A stretch of 64,000 bases of DNA, from the NCBI RefSeq assembly GCF_003073045.1, contig NC_037590.1, positions 36,448,751-36,512,750 of the forward strand, written 5' to 3'. The notes under the pieces were generated by a model. The model was not told the DNA's origin and did no database searches. It worked only from the letters and a program-made list of their open reading frames with translations. This document shows positions 13,301 through 23,400 of the stretch, in pieces. Numbering within the stretch: position 1 is the first letter of the stretch; every line of letters begins with the position of its first letter. The DNA comes from Pomacea canaliculata (lineage: Eukaryota > Mollusca > Gastropoda > Architaenioglossa > Ampullariidae). Made by a program: the position numbers and the translations under genes.

Positions 13301-16300
13301 CGCAAACCCTTGCAGCTGTCCTTTGTGTAAACATATAACAGGCAGATAATTCTGGTGATAAGTCTAGTCTCTTTAAAATAAAACAGAGACCATCGTCAAC
13401 ATAATATGCTTACTTCACTCTCCTTCTCATCAGTGTTGATCAGCAAGATGCTTTCTTCCCCTGCACTATTTAAAAAAAAAAATTAAGGTACTTAAAGCAG
13501 ATCATTCTGAAGCTGTCAGATGAATCAATTTATGCTGGTTTTTTTTTTTATAGCTGCCCTACTTTTAATTTAGCCCCGATCAATTTAGAGCACTAATGTC
13601 TGAGTAAGTACTGCTACAATCCGTAGGCTTCCTGTACACTTATATACTTCCTGCCATTTTCTTTACAGATGAAAATAAACCACTGGCAACTGAATTAAAT
13701 TTCAGTTTAACAGAAACTGCTGTAATTCATGTAACCTCATTTCTGTATTTACAGAATATATATCAGTTTCTATCTTCATTTGAATGCAGAACTGTAATTC
13801 TTTACATCAGCTCTATTACTTAAAGCTTAAACTATTTTCAGTTTTTAACTCTTTATTCATTTGAAAAAAGTTTGTTTTCAAACTGTAGTTTTATCTGGTT
13901 TATAATTACATACATTTCTCTGCCTTTAAAATGTATACTTGTCACTACACCAGTAATCTCACCTGTTTTTTCCTAAACCTCAAGAAGAAAGACTACATCA
14001 TGACATTTATCACCCTTTTACACTTGGCAGCTTGATACATGCAGCTTACCAATCTCCCCTCGCCCACCCCTCCTCGAGTCTCCACCACCCTATTCCCTTT
14101 CCTTACCCACCTGATTTGCAGATGTCTTCACTTCTCCTGAGCTGATGTGTGCCTGTGTGCTTGTGTGTGCTGCACTTTTCTTCACAACAGGCAAAGTATC
14201 TTCAGTTATTAAACTCTCTTCCCCAGCCAATTTATCTAATAGCAAATTTGAATGCTGGAAACATTCTCCTGGAGACCCATTAGTATTTCTGCACTCAATG
14301 TCACTGCACAAGAAAAGACTTTTTTTTTCTCCTTCTGAAATGTTTTCAAAAGCTGCATGACTGGTGACTGGCATCCCAACAACCTGTTGTCCACTTTCAG
14401 GAACAGTTTGTATTTCTTCTTCGTGTGTCTTTATCTGGTCACACCATTCTACATGATTCTTTCTTTCTTTCAACGTCCCTGCCTCCGAGTTTTTTTTCTG
14501 CAACCGACACTTCTGCAGAGCTAGGCTGATCCCATGTGTACACCTTGACATAACATTTCCCATATTTGTAAATTGTTTATTTTGTGATAGGCCTCTTCAA
14601 CCAAATCAGCTAGTGCAATTCCAAGTCTGCAGCCACCTTTTCTGAGTATCAAAGTATCTCTGTCGCAAGGCATACCTGGCTTACCTCTCACAGAGAAGAG
14701 ATCTGAATGTTTCTCCTTTCCTGGAGTATGCTGTTCTGCTGAATCACACAAGAATGCTTCACCCCTCCCCTCCTACACATCTGCTCCTCCAGTCCCTGAG
14801 TTCTTGCAATGAAAGGTTGCAATGCAAGCAAGTTCTGAGAAAATCTCCCCTTTTTCTCTCCAATCGCTCTGTGTGTGTGTGTGGCAGGCAGGCAGTGGGT
14901 GAAACCTAATCAAATCCACTCTGTTTGTCGATTCCCAATACAATTTTGGCAGGAATATTCCTTTCTTATTCTATTATGAATTGTTCAAGAGGTATGTTTG
15001 GCAGGTATATATTTACTGGGAACATGCTCAATTTTTTTATGTTTATTTTCTTTAAGATGTTACCAGTGGTTTCAAAGGGAAAAAAAATATGAAGAAGAAT
15101 TTGCAACACACCTTCAGCATGCAAACAAATAGTGTCATAGCTTCTTAAGATTGACAAAGATTGAGAAAGAGACTGGGAGGTATGAGGGAGGGGGTAAGAG
15201 TGTGCTAACATCACCTATCATGAACTGTTAGGGAAAAGACACCAAAAATACAAGTTGCACTATTTCACATCATGAATGCTGCATAGGAATAGGCTTGACA
15301 ATAAATGAAGTAATGCATCATCACTTTTCATCCTTATTGTTTGTTCTCTGAATCCTCTTTGTCTTCTATGTGTGTCTTTTATTACCTGTCTGCATAGTCG
15401 TTTCTCCTTCTGTCCTTTGTATTCTGTTCAGGTCTTCTATTTGTCTAAATGCTGAGAACATGCTCCTTCATGAGCATGATTGTGCACTACATAAATCACA
15501 CCTTTATTATTATTATCACTGGAACAGTGTAAGAGTGAGCAGCAGAAATCAACTTGATTAAATAGCTATAAATATTTGCAAAACTGGGCTGGGGGGAAGG
15601 GGAGAGGAGTATAGACTGACAGACAAATGAATTTTCTTGGTACCAATTTAATTGTTGCTACAGAATTCTCAAGGAAAAACAGTAACTAACCATAAATGAT
15701 GGAAAAATACAGGATAATAAAACTCAAGACAGACTTGCTAAGATGGTGATAAAATAATAAAAACATTATTCATCTACAAGAATTGTAGCTTTGCTGTATT
15801 CTTTATGCCAGGGGTGCCCAACCTCTGGCCTGCGTATGTGCCTCATCCGGCCTGCTCATTTTAACCAGACACAACATACTTAAATTTTTAACTTCATGAT
15901 TCTGGTAAAACCACCATGTTCTGGCCCGAAAGATTTTATATCATGTCCAGTGCAGCCCTCCGGTGAGAAAAGGTTTGGCACCACTGCTTTATGCAGTTCT
16001 AAAGAAACATGCCTGTTTTCCATAAAAAAAAAACATATTGACAATTCTGTCAACTTAAAAACTATTTAAAAGACCAACCTGATGCAATTTAATCTCACCA
16101 GATGGCCATTGCTCATAAATCTTTGAGACTGGAAATTATAAACTATTTTTTAATGTGTGGTGATATGGGGTTTTTTTTTTACAGGAAGCAGGCAGACTGA
16201 AACCTAATCAAATCCACGCTGTTTGTCTGATCCTCACCAAATATCTGGCAGAATATTCCTTTCACCTATGGTTTGGTCAAGGACTATGTTGGGTTGGTGT

Positions 16301-18326
16301 ATGCTGAGTATATGCATGCTTATTTTTCATGCTCATTTTCTTTGTTCTACCAGTGGCTCCAAAAGAACAAAAATTATGTAGACTAAATTATGACATACAT
16401 TAACTACCCAGAGCAAACTTAGACAATGTAATTTGCAAGAGTGGCTTATGAGAAAGCAAAGGACAGTAAGGGAGGGAGCGAGTTGCTCAGCAGAGAGTAT
16501 AACCCCAAATGTTTATCTTCCCCTTTAAAGCTCCAGCAGTATCTCTCACCCGAATCATTTGATCCTCTTCAATGACAAATTTTTGCATGCCAAAGCCCAC
16601 TGTCAAAAGCCTTTTAGAAGACGATGATATTGTGGTAGAGATCCTGTTCGCGTTGAAGATGGAATTCTATAAGCATGTGACTGCTGAAAACCTGTTCATG
16701 TTTGCCTGGTGTGAAGCAAGCCTATTCTTCTGACAGCAGTTTCTCAGTGATGGTGCCAATGAGATTCTGAATTACCTTCTGTTTCTGCTTGAGTGGCTAA
16801 TTAGGCTTATGGTTCTGTAGTTCTGACAGTGTTTCATTTCTTTGGAAAGCATATGACTAGTGACTGCATCCATTCTTTAGGTCATTCTTTGTATTCCCAG
16901 ACTCTTTAGCACAGAGCAGTAGGGGTTTTTGTTGTTTCATTCCACCCTGCTTGAGCTGGGGATCTGGTGTAGCCACAACATCAGGTTTTACTATAAAGTA
17001 CAAACTGCACAACCCCCTCTTAGTACTAAGCCTGCTTTGTGGATGTGCAACATGAACACTGCTTAATGCCAGTATGGAGAAGAGAAGACAGTCATTTGAC
17101 TACAAGTGCCTGAGATGGCTGCTCTAGATCTCATACCAGGGAACTAAACATATGATTGCCATACTTGCAGGACACCAGGAACCCCTTCCTTTAACAGTCA
17201 AGTGGTGTAAGGTGGTCTGGTTCAGTCAAGTGACCCAGCATGGCATACTGTTGAAGACTGTCCTTCAAGATACCTTGGAAGGAGATAGATATCGAGGTGT
17301 CCAAAGGAGCTGTCCTGTGAAGGACCTGCTCACCATTATTCGAGATGCTTGGGTGGTTGGCCTTGCCAGCTGCAAGGTCTTTCCCCAACAACCGGTACCA
17401 GTTAAGGGAAGAATGAATAAAATGATTGTTCTGAAAGGCGCATTCCTTGATTTTGAGTAAGACACCAGTTCCAGCTGTTGTCAGTAATTGTTATTACTCT
17501 TTGAATAGTTCCTTTTGATGTGATTTTTTAACACTGTAAACTGCATGATTTGTAACTACTAAGCTGTTGAATATGTTGTAGTTTCACAGATGTAGTCTTT
17601 ATGTAAGTAATATACATTTGTTTATAATTAACCCTGAAATTGGAAACTGCTAAATAGCTAATTAGAACGCACTAAATATTTGTTAACAGCACTTGTCAAA
17701 TTCTGCGGAACCCAATACAGGTTTATTTTTAGGTGCAGTTACAGTCGGACTATCTGTTTAATGTCGGCCATGGTGACAAAATATCATTCTTTCCATAAAC
17801 GAGTTGGACGAACTCTCTTCTTTTTCTTCGTTATAATTATAATCAGTCTCTTCTTCAACATCATACCAGCCGTTGCTTGGAGCTTGGTGTGGCTTATGCA
17901 AGAAATTGCTAATTATGCCATTGTACGACGCGTAGACAAAATGCCTGTTAGTGTTACTTGGCGTGTGGTTAGGAATTATGGCCTTATATCTGACCAATTT
18001 ATTTCTGTGTGGATAAATTAGCTTCTTCTAACACTACCAATAGCAGTCTGGGTTAGGGTTAGTGTATTCGTCTAAATTTTGTCGAATACAAACATGGAAA
18101 CGACCGGATTCGGTTTTTTTCGTCTGTACTCGCTTATATAATATTCATATGATTTCTACTAGCAAAATAATATAACTCGGTAACTCACCTTTATGTGAGT
18201 TGTACCGCTTTCGTATTTCCTTACTTTGTACATTGTTAAATTCGGCATAATCTCCTCAATGGGCCTGAAATATGGTTTCACACGGTACATGTGTAAGCGT
18301 GGATGATTGTCCGTGCATGACGCCAT
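10383..18326 (-). CDS. AIMP2: AIMP2, multi-tRNA-synthetase complex scaffold
   Basis: Core exons in gene order: 18326-18189 (ATG; MYRVKPYF then MPNLTMYKVRKY, like the MYQVKPY/LPTCMYRLP N-terminus of human AIMP2), 11740-11528 (leucine-rich coiled coil, SEQIKVLVQRQEKVLHDLQ), 11363-11135 (thioredoxin-like part, VPLSLLVLLKQLSAQYRVL), 10783-10383 (GST-C-like domain, GEANIARYL and LPTVADVVLWSAL; stop TGA). The lengths 138+213+229+401 give 327 codons (326 aa; human 320), all in phase with GT-AG borders. AIMP2 holds aminoacyl-tRNA synthetases (lysyl-tRNA synthetase binds its N-terminus) in the cytosolic complex. Intron 1 is about 6.4 kb and holds candidate extra exons and several transposon relics. 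It is divergent from BPTF. Confidence 0.92.
11880..12186 (+). mobile_element. LINE 3' fragment (C-terminal end of reverse-transcriptase ORF)
   Basis: An open frame reading GWLGYNLRKPADTIPRQALD, then WNPQGKKRVGRPKQTWKR and ending in a CSSRT motif matches the conserved C-terminal tail of endonuclease/reverse-transcriptase LINE proteins (RWIGH.LRKP..RQAL.WNPQGKR.RGRP). The insertion is 5'-truncated, inside AIMP2 intron 1 and antisense to the gene. It is probably the same family as the fragment at 57.4 kb. Confidence 0.75.
12609..12707 (-). other. candidate AIMP2 cassette exon A
   Basis: On the minus strand an open block has a TTTCAG acceptor and TTGgtaatg donor and reads THDKSKEQMSHTNFLGIIQ. 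Entered in phase 0 from the 13.4-kb candidate exon it stays open. Its end phase does not fit the next core exon at 11740 (a TGA would arise) unless an AG ten bases inside that exon (AATGATGAAG/AGGGCC) is used, which restores the frame. It may be an alternative or lineage-specific exon; transcript evidence is needed. Confidence 0.35.
12974..13110 (+). repeat. dispersed repeat, copy A (uninterrupted)
   Basis: Shares GTGCTTTACAA, a short variable part, then CATCACAATCAGGCAAA and a CATGCA-ATTGC segment with the split copy flanking the transposon at 30.9/35.4 kb. It therefore shows the arrangement of the target before the transposon inserted. The family resembles a SINE or non-autonomous element of unknown class. 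Confidence 0.6.
13413..13465 (-). other. candidate AIMP2 cassette exon B
   Basis: Minus-strand block with a pyrimidine-poor TAG/CAG acceptor and GAA/gtaagc donor, reading EESILLINTDEKESE. Its phases join both the open exon at 14.1 kb (via GTGG/gtaagg) and candidate exon A. The three together could encode an acidic, Ser/Glu-rich insert of up to about 200 residues between AIMP2 exons 1 and 2. No homology was recognised. Confidence 0.3.
14107..14520 (-). other. candidate AIMP2 cassette exon C (open frame)
   Basis: Long open frame on the minus strand in AIMP2 intron 1. An acceptor CTCTGCAG is followed in phase 0 by AAG TGT CGG, compatible with the phase-0 end of AIMP2 exon 1, and a donor GTGG/gtaagg lies near 14107. 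The product is hydrophilic and Ser/Glu-rich without a known domain. The open frame also has an ATG (14563) upstream, so a separate small gene or a chance frame is possible. Confidence 0.3.
14878..15190 (+). repeat. duplicated intronic block, copy 1
   Basis: This segment (GGCAGGCAG, then GAAACCTAATCAAATCCAC, CTGTTTGTC, GGCAG-AATATTCCTTTC, TTTATTTTCTTT, ACCAGTGG) is matched in the same order at 16180-16480. It is a degenerate duplication or two copies of an unclassified repeat, both in AIMP2 intron 1. A G-rich, GGGAGG-containing tail occurs in both. Confidence 0.65.
15809..15986 (+). mobile_element. hAT-type MITE with perfect 8-bp target duplication
   Basis: Termini CAGGGGTGCCCAACCT and AGGTTTGGCACCACTG are imperfect inverted repeats of the classical hAT type. 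CTTTATGC is present immediately on both sides (15801-15808, 15987-15994). The interior has the TCTGGCC/GGCCTG and TGGCCCG motifs usual in such elements and no ORF. It is a non-autonomous copy in AIMP2 intron 1. Confidence 0.9.
16180..16480 (+). repeat. duplicated intronic block, copy 2
   Basis: Second copy of the block at 14878-15190, sharing AAACCTAATCAAATCCAC, CTGTTTGTC, ATATTCCTTTC and the TTTCTTTGTTCTACCAGTGG-type segment. The two copies are clearly diverged, so the duplication is old. Confidence 0.65.
17165..17460 (+). mobile_element. LINE 3' fragment, second family
   Basis: A continuous frame containing SQVTQHGILLKTVLQDTLEG and then DRYRGVQRSCPVKD corresponds to the GHV.RHD.L.KTVLQGTLEGGRRRGRQRK tail of LINE reverse-transcriptase proteins. 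It is a short 5'-truncated relic in AIMP2 intron 1, antisense to AIMP2. Its wording differs from the 11.9-kb fragment, so it belongs to another clade or family. Confidence 0.6.
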
Positions 18327-19507
18327 GTCGTCAGTGTCCGACGCAGCGAATGTAACGCACTTTAAAAAAAAAAAAGCGAACACTTGTGGAATGTTTCTCG
18401 TCAGCAACCGACACCTTGCTATTATTATTTTTATTATTATTACACATAATGACAAATTTCATTTAGTTCTTTTCTTAGAGAAACACCCTATCATTTTATT
18501 TATTGATCTTTCCAAGAGATTAACAACTGAACTATTTTTTTTCGTGATAGTGTATCGTTACAATGAATTGTACAGATTTCTACTTTTACCAACTTTCTTT
18601 TTAATTCCATCCTAATGAAAATTATTCTTTGCAAGTTTCACTTCTAGGTTAAAAAAAAGTACATTGTAATACATAGGAAGTAATCATTACACCATACGTA
18701 GATTACAACAGTTGTTTATAACTTCAATGTAAATGTTTTTAATATGCTGCATAAATTACTTGTTAATAATGGAAAGAATTATTGTACGCATTCAATACAA
18801 GAAAATTCATGACAAGCACACAACCAAAAATGCTACTCTTCTTTATTTGTCTTCGCTCATTAAAATAGTAATAAAAAAAAACCTCGTTGCAAACAACGAG
18901 AATTGGACGAGAAGTCAATTTGTAATGAAAGTTTTCATTGGTCAATAGTACTTTATTCCTTATTGTCTGACCCTTGGCCTAAATGAGCAAAATGGGTCAA
19001 AATGATCTGAACAGAGCGGTCAATAAAGCTAAGCACTTATAGCATAATAAATTGTGTTTACCCTTAATTGAACCATACACTCATCTTTTAATGCCAAATA
19101 TCAAATGTTCATTTGTAGCAGCACCAATCAGGGAAGAGCTTTTAAATTCGAGCAGATGTTTTGTCCGTCAAGACTCTGGAAGAAAATTCCAAAGATTTTC
19201 AAGAATTTCTTCGGTTTATGTTTAGTGCATCGAAGTTTTATAACCGGCAAAGAAGAGATAAGGTAATGTAGTGCTTTCTTGTCCGCGAATTGTCTAGTGC
19301 AAGCTTAATATTCGAGAAAAAATGAACTGAGGCACACTTTGATAGGCCATTTTGGTCACGTGACCAAGATTTAGTAAAATGGCGGCTTCCCAAAATTTTC
19401 AACATGGACACTAAAAACATTTAGAACAGCTTTAGTGATGACATGGACACATGATTTCTTGATATACGCTCTCTTGATTGTCTAATCTGTACCCTGATTG
19501 TTTGAAA
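18327..19507. promoter_or_regulatory. shared AIMP2/BPTF promoter region
   Basis: The 1.18 kb between the divergent start codons of AIMP2 and BPTF. CpG dinucleotides (GACG, CGAC, TCGT and similar) look more frequent at about 17.8-19.7 kb than in surrounding sequence, as in unmethylated invertebrate promoters. I cannot point to a TATA box or a start site; the promoter role is inferred from layout. Untranslated exon parts of both genes must lie here. Confidence 0.45.
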
Positions 19508-20499
19508 ATGTCAACGAGAGGAAGACGAGCAAGAGGCCGGCCGCCAAAAGCCCCGTTACCCATCAATCGCACAAATTTTCTGCGAAAACCAAAAGCGTTT
19601 ACGTCAGGATCTGGGGAACAAAGTTTTATTAGCACCACGGGCAATGGATCCCCCTACCTCTCCCAGAGTTTTCGGGGTTTTAGCACCAGAGGAAGAGGAC
19701 GTGCTGCATCTTATAAAAGTCGAAACTTCGTAAGTCAGTTGATTGCAGATGATGATGATTTGTCTTCTGTTGCGGACATAGAAAATGACAGAGCAAGTGA
19801 TATAACTGATTTCGATAATACAGACAACTATGGTTCTGATGTTTCTTATGAGGAATCAGATGATTCGTATCTAAGCGACGAAAGTTTAAGCACAGTCAGC
19901 AGTTCAGTTAGCAGAAGAAAACTTTACCCTAAACGACCAAAAACTCCAGAAATACCAGATGACAAAGATATACCTCAGCTGGAACTGCCATCAACTGCAA
20001 CTGATCTTATAATACCTCAAGAACACGTCTTGCAAGCTGTTGGTGTTTACGAAGTTTTGCGTCATTTTAGAACAAATCTCAGGCTCTCACCATTTACATT
20101 TGAAGACTTTTGTGCTGCACTAATCTGCGATGAGCAGTGCACACTTATTGCAGAAATTCATATATGCCTCATTAAAGCACTGCTGCGTGAGGAAGAAAGC
20201 AATAATACCATGTTTGGACCTCATGACACAAAGGATAGTGTCAACATCAGCCTGTTTTTTCTAGATGGCATGACATGGCCAGAAATTGCAAGGGCATACC
20301 TAGACAGTGAGCGCCATCCAGAGTTCAGAGCTGCATTGCCAGCACTAACATCATCAAATTTTCCATATGTTCCACTTGCAGAAAAACTTACAGTTTTGCA
20401 AACTCTGACAGATTTGTTCTTGACTACCACAAGTGTACGTGCAGAGATCACCAATGAAGGCAACATACACTATGACGATCACTGCCGTGCCTGTCATAA
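19508..20499 (+). CDS. BPTF: BPTF exon 1: AT-hook-like motif, acidic region, DDT domain
   Basis: Codes for residues 1-330. It begins [18 protein letters not shown], an RGRPPK motif like the human N-terminus, passes an Asp/Ser-rich stretch, then KDIPQLELP and the DDT core ([20 protein letters not shown], then [17 protein letters not shown]), ending in DDHCRACHK, the first zinc ligands of PHD1. The exon closes CAT AA/gtaagt in phase 2 and continues at 21075. Confidence 0.95.
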
Positions 20500-23400
20500 G
20501 TAAGTAGCTTTTCTCTTTTCTAAATTCATAGTGAAAATATTGTTCTGTTGTCTGTTAATTTGTTGCATGAAGTGTTTTGTGAAAACTTTCTCTGATTTTT
20601 CTAAATTTAGTTTTTAATAGCATGAGCTAATCTGAAACTAGAGCTGCTTTACTTCTTTGAAATGTATATACATGTTGTAGAGGTGACTTTATTTTGAATA
20701 CTATAGATATGATTTTATAGCATAGATTGAGTGTGAAGATAAATTATAAAATGGAGGAGGTTACACTAGCAGTCAGTTTTGACATCCCAAAGAATGATCT
20801 TCACCTTACTGTTAAGGACTGCTGTTTCTGTGTGCCTCAGATACTTTCCACTATTAAAGTTTATATTTTAAGGATTATATGCACAATTGCATATTTTTCT
20901 GCAACGTGATACTGGGTGCTGATGTTGATAGTGATTGACAGATTTTTCTGTGTGCAGTCTTTAAGAGTTTTGTAGTTTTAATTAATGTTATTGATGATAT
21001 GCAGTCCATTTTATTATTAAATTAATTTTTTCCAGAATTTTAATAAATTGAAGAATAAATCAATTTGTTTTCAGGCTTGGCGATTTGCTTTGTTGTGAGA
21101 CATGTTCAGCAGTATATCATCTGGCTTGTGTGGAGCCACCCATGGAAGAAGTGCCTGAGGAGGACTGGCTGTGCAGTGTGTGCAGTGCCCACCAGGTGAA
21201 AGGTGTTACAGACTGCATTTCAGAAGCAGAAAAGAGTGGACTGTTGAGCCGACAAGAGCCAATAGGTTTTGATCGTCATGCTAGGAAGTACTGGTTCCTT
21301 TGTCGACGCATCATTGTGTAAGATGAATACTTTTCTACAGGAATTAGTTTATAAGCATTTAAAAAATTTTATAAAATAGTTATTTTTGTTGATGGCTTTT
21401 TAAAAAAAAATTATATATATATATTTTTTTAAAAGTAACAAATGCATCAAGATGAAAATGTAGTTTGCAAAGCTTTTTACTTTCCATAAGGACTTTTTAA
21501 GCATTATATAAAGCTTAGTAATTTGTCCTTTTTGGGGAACCCAGTATGCAAAGATAGCCTGTATGATTGAAGAAGTGCCAGAAAGGGGTTATTTCCCTTT
21601 CGGATATTCACACAATATTTTAAGAAGGAAGAATGCCATCTTGGCTTTAGTCTATTGTAAAAAAAGATCATGGAAGTTTTAGATTCCCACTCCCCACCTT
21701 TTTTGTGGTTTGTTTGTTTCTTAAATATTTTGAGTTTATTTTTATTGACAGATCTTGACTATGGCATGAATAAAATACCTTGTAAATTTTATGTGTAAGA
21801 AAAATCTGTAGAAATAAATTACTTCCCTAAAAATACAGCAAATTATATCTTAAGTCATCAGAATTATATGTCTGAACTGATAATCTCTGAAGTTTTGTAG
21901 TCTTTTAATTTGTTTTAGCGGAAAAAAGACCATTCTTAGGTAGCAGAATGAAACATGCTTGTGGAGTGCTGCAGAAGTAAGCTGCAAGGTGATTTTGCTT
22001 TTTTGCTTTCTTATATTTTATTCAGCGAAGGAGAAAATGAAGTCTGGTACTATAGTACAAAGTCACACGTAGAGGAGTTGATGGAATGCCTCGAAGGAGG
22101 AGAGTGGGAGCGAGAATTGCTGGCTTCATTGCAAGAAATGCGTGATGATATCATGAAGCATGTTGCCATCACAGAGGAGTTGACAAGTACCAACAAGGGC
22201 AGCAAAAAATCTATCATAGAGATTGAAATAGGTAACAATATTTCTTGTCTTTCATTTTATTGTGCATGGTTTTTTTAACCCAGTAATTGATATTTGACAA
22301 AATATTCTTAACAATATCAATACAAATTAGCTAATTTTGAAGGTGGATAGCTCTTTTTTTTTTCTTTCTTTTTTTTTGTGTGTGTGTGTGTGTGGCTAAA
22401 AGATAAGTTGGGTGGGGGGGGGATATTAGGTGTTTTACTGGGAGCCAGCAACTAAGGCAATATCATGGCAAGGCAATGCAGCCAGCCCTATAAACAGAAC
22501 AGTGGTGGGTAGACTGTATCTTGACAGTTATTTTATAAATAAAAAAGTTGTTCTTGCCTTACTTTACTTCAGTTTCTTAATACATTGAGTCTGGGCCTTG
22601 ACCGTTTATTGTTATAGATATACACAAATTTGAAGTATTTTCCAAAAATGGTAGATAATTAACTAAACATAATAGGAACATAAATCAAAATAATAATTTA
22701 AGTTGAAAGTTAAGAGAAAGAAATTGTTCCTCCCTTATTTCATTTTGAAATTGCATTTTTTTTTAAATCTAATGAAAATTGGGTATTTCAAATCATTTCC
22801 AAAGAGAAAATTTTGATACAGGCTTATGCACACTCAATCATCATTGCAATGTTTAGTCCAATATAATTTAGTGGACTGTAATGGTTACACAACTTGCAGA
22901 AAGGAATAATTGTAACTTATGATGATGTAAAACAACTTTATTGTCAGAAATATACTTAAAATGAAAAATTGCTAGCTGACTTGCATGTGCCCTCGTGTTG
23001 CCATTGTTTTTGAAAAGAAAGGTACCTCCAGAAAAATTAAAATCTTCAAACTATCAAACTGTCTTCCTGTTCCTCAGTTAAGGGATGTAACTCTTTTTGA
23101 ATATGATTTGCCTTGCCAAATGACTTGATTCTCTCCTCTTTTTTTGGGGGGGGGGGGTTTACATAGTTTTGTAGTAAAAGTTATTAAATATGATGGACAT
23201 GGGTGAGCAGCTCAACCTTGACATATGCTGAAGGGGCTAGATCTATTTGTCTGGCCCAGTTTGCATGAGTTAAGGTATTAGTCTGTATTTTTTTGTGTCA
23301 TCTTAATTGTCTGCTGGTTGCCTCATTAACCTTTTCATTTACAATATGTTAAAGTTTTTGTGTAGAGTTTAAGCTTTTTACAGTTGACCAGTTAGGCTTC

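Noticed and set aside
16550..16600. Minus-strand block starting MQKFVIEEDQMIR with a gtgaga donor, possible AIMP2 first exon
   Set aside because: The true N-terminus (MYRVKPYF...) is at 18326, and this block's phase does not join exon 1.
17680..18021. Open frame with a hydrophobic segment on the plus strand, and an overlapping one on the minus strand
   Set aside because: No recognised domain or splice partners, and it lies in AIMP2 intron 1; AT-rich low-complexity codons explain the hydrophobic run.
18050..18063. GGGTTAGGGTTAG, telomere-like
   Set aside because: Only two units; a similar CCTAACCCTA pair occurs near 59455-59480. Too short to call an interstitial telomere.
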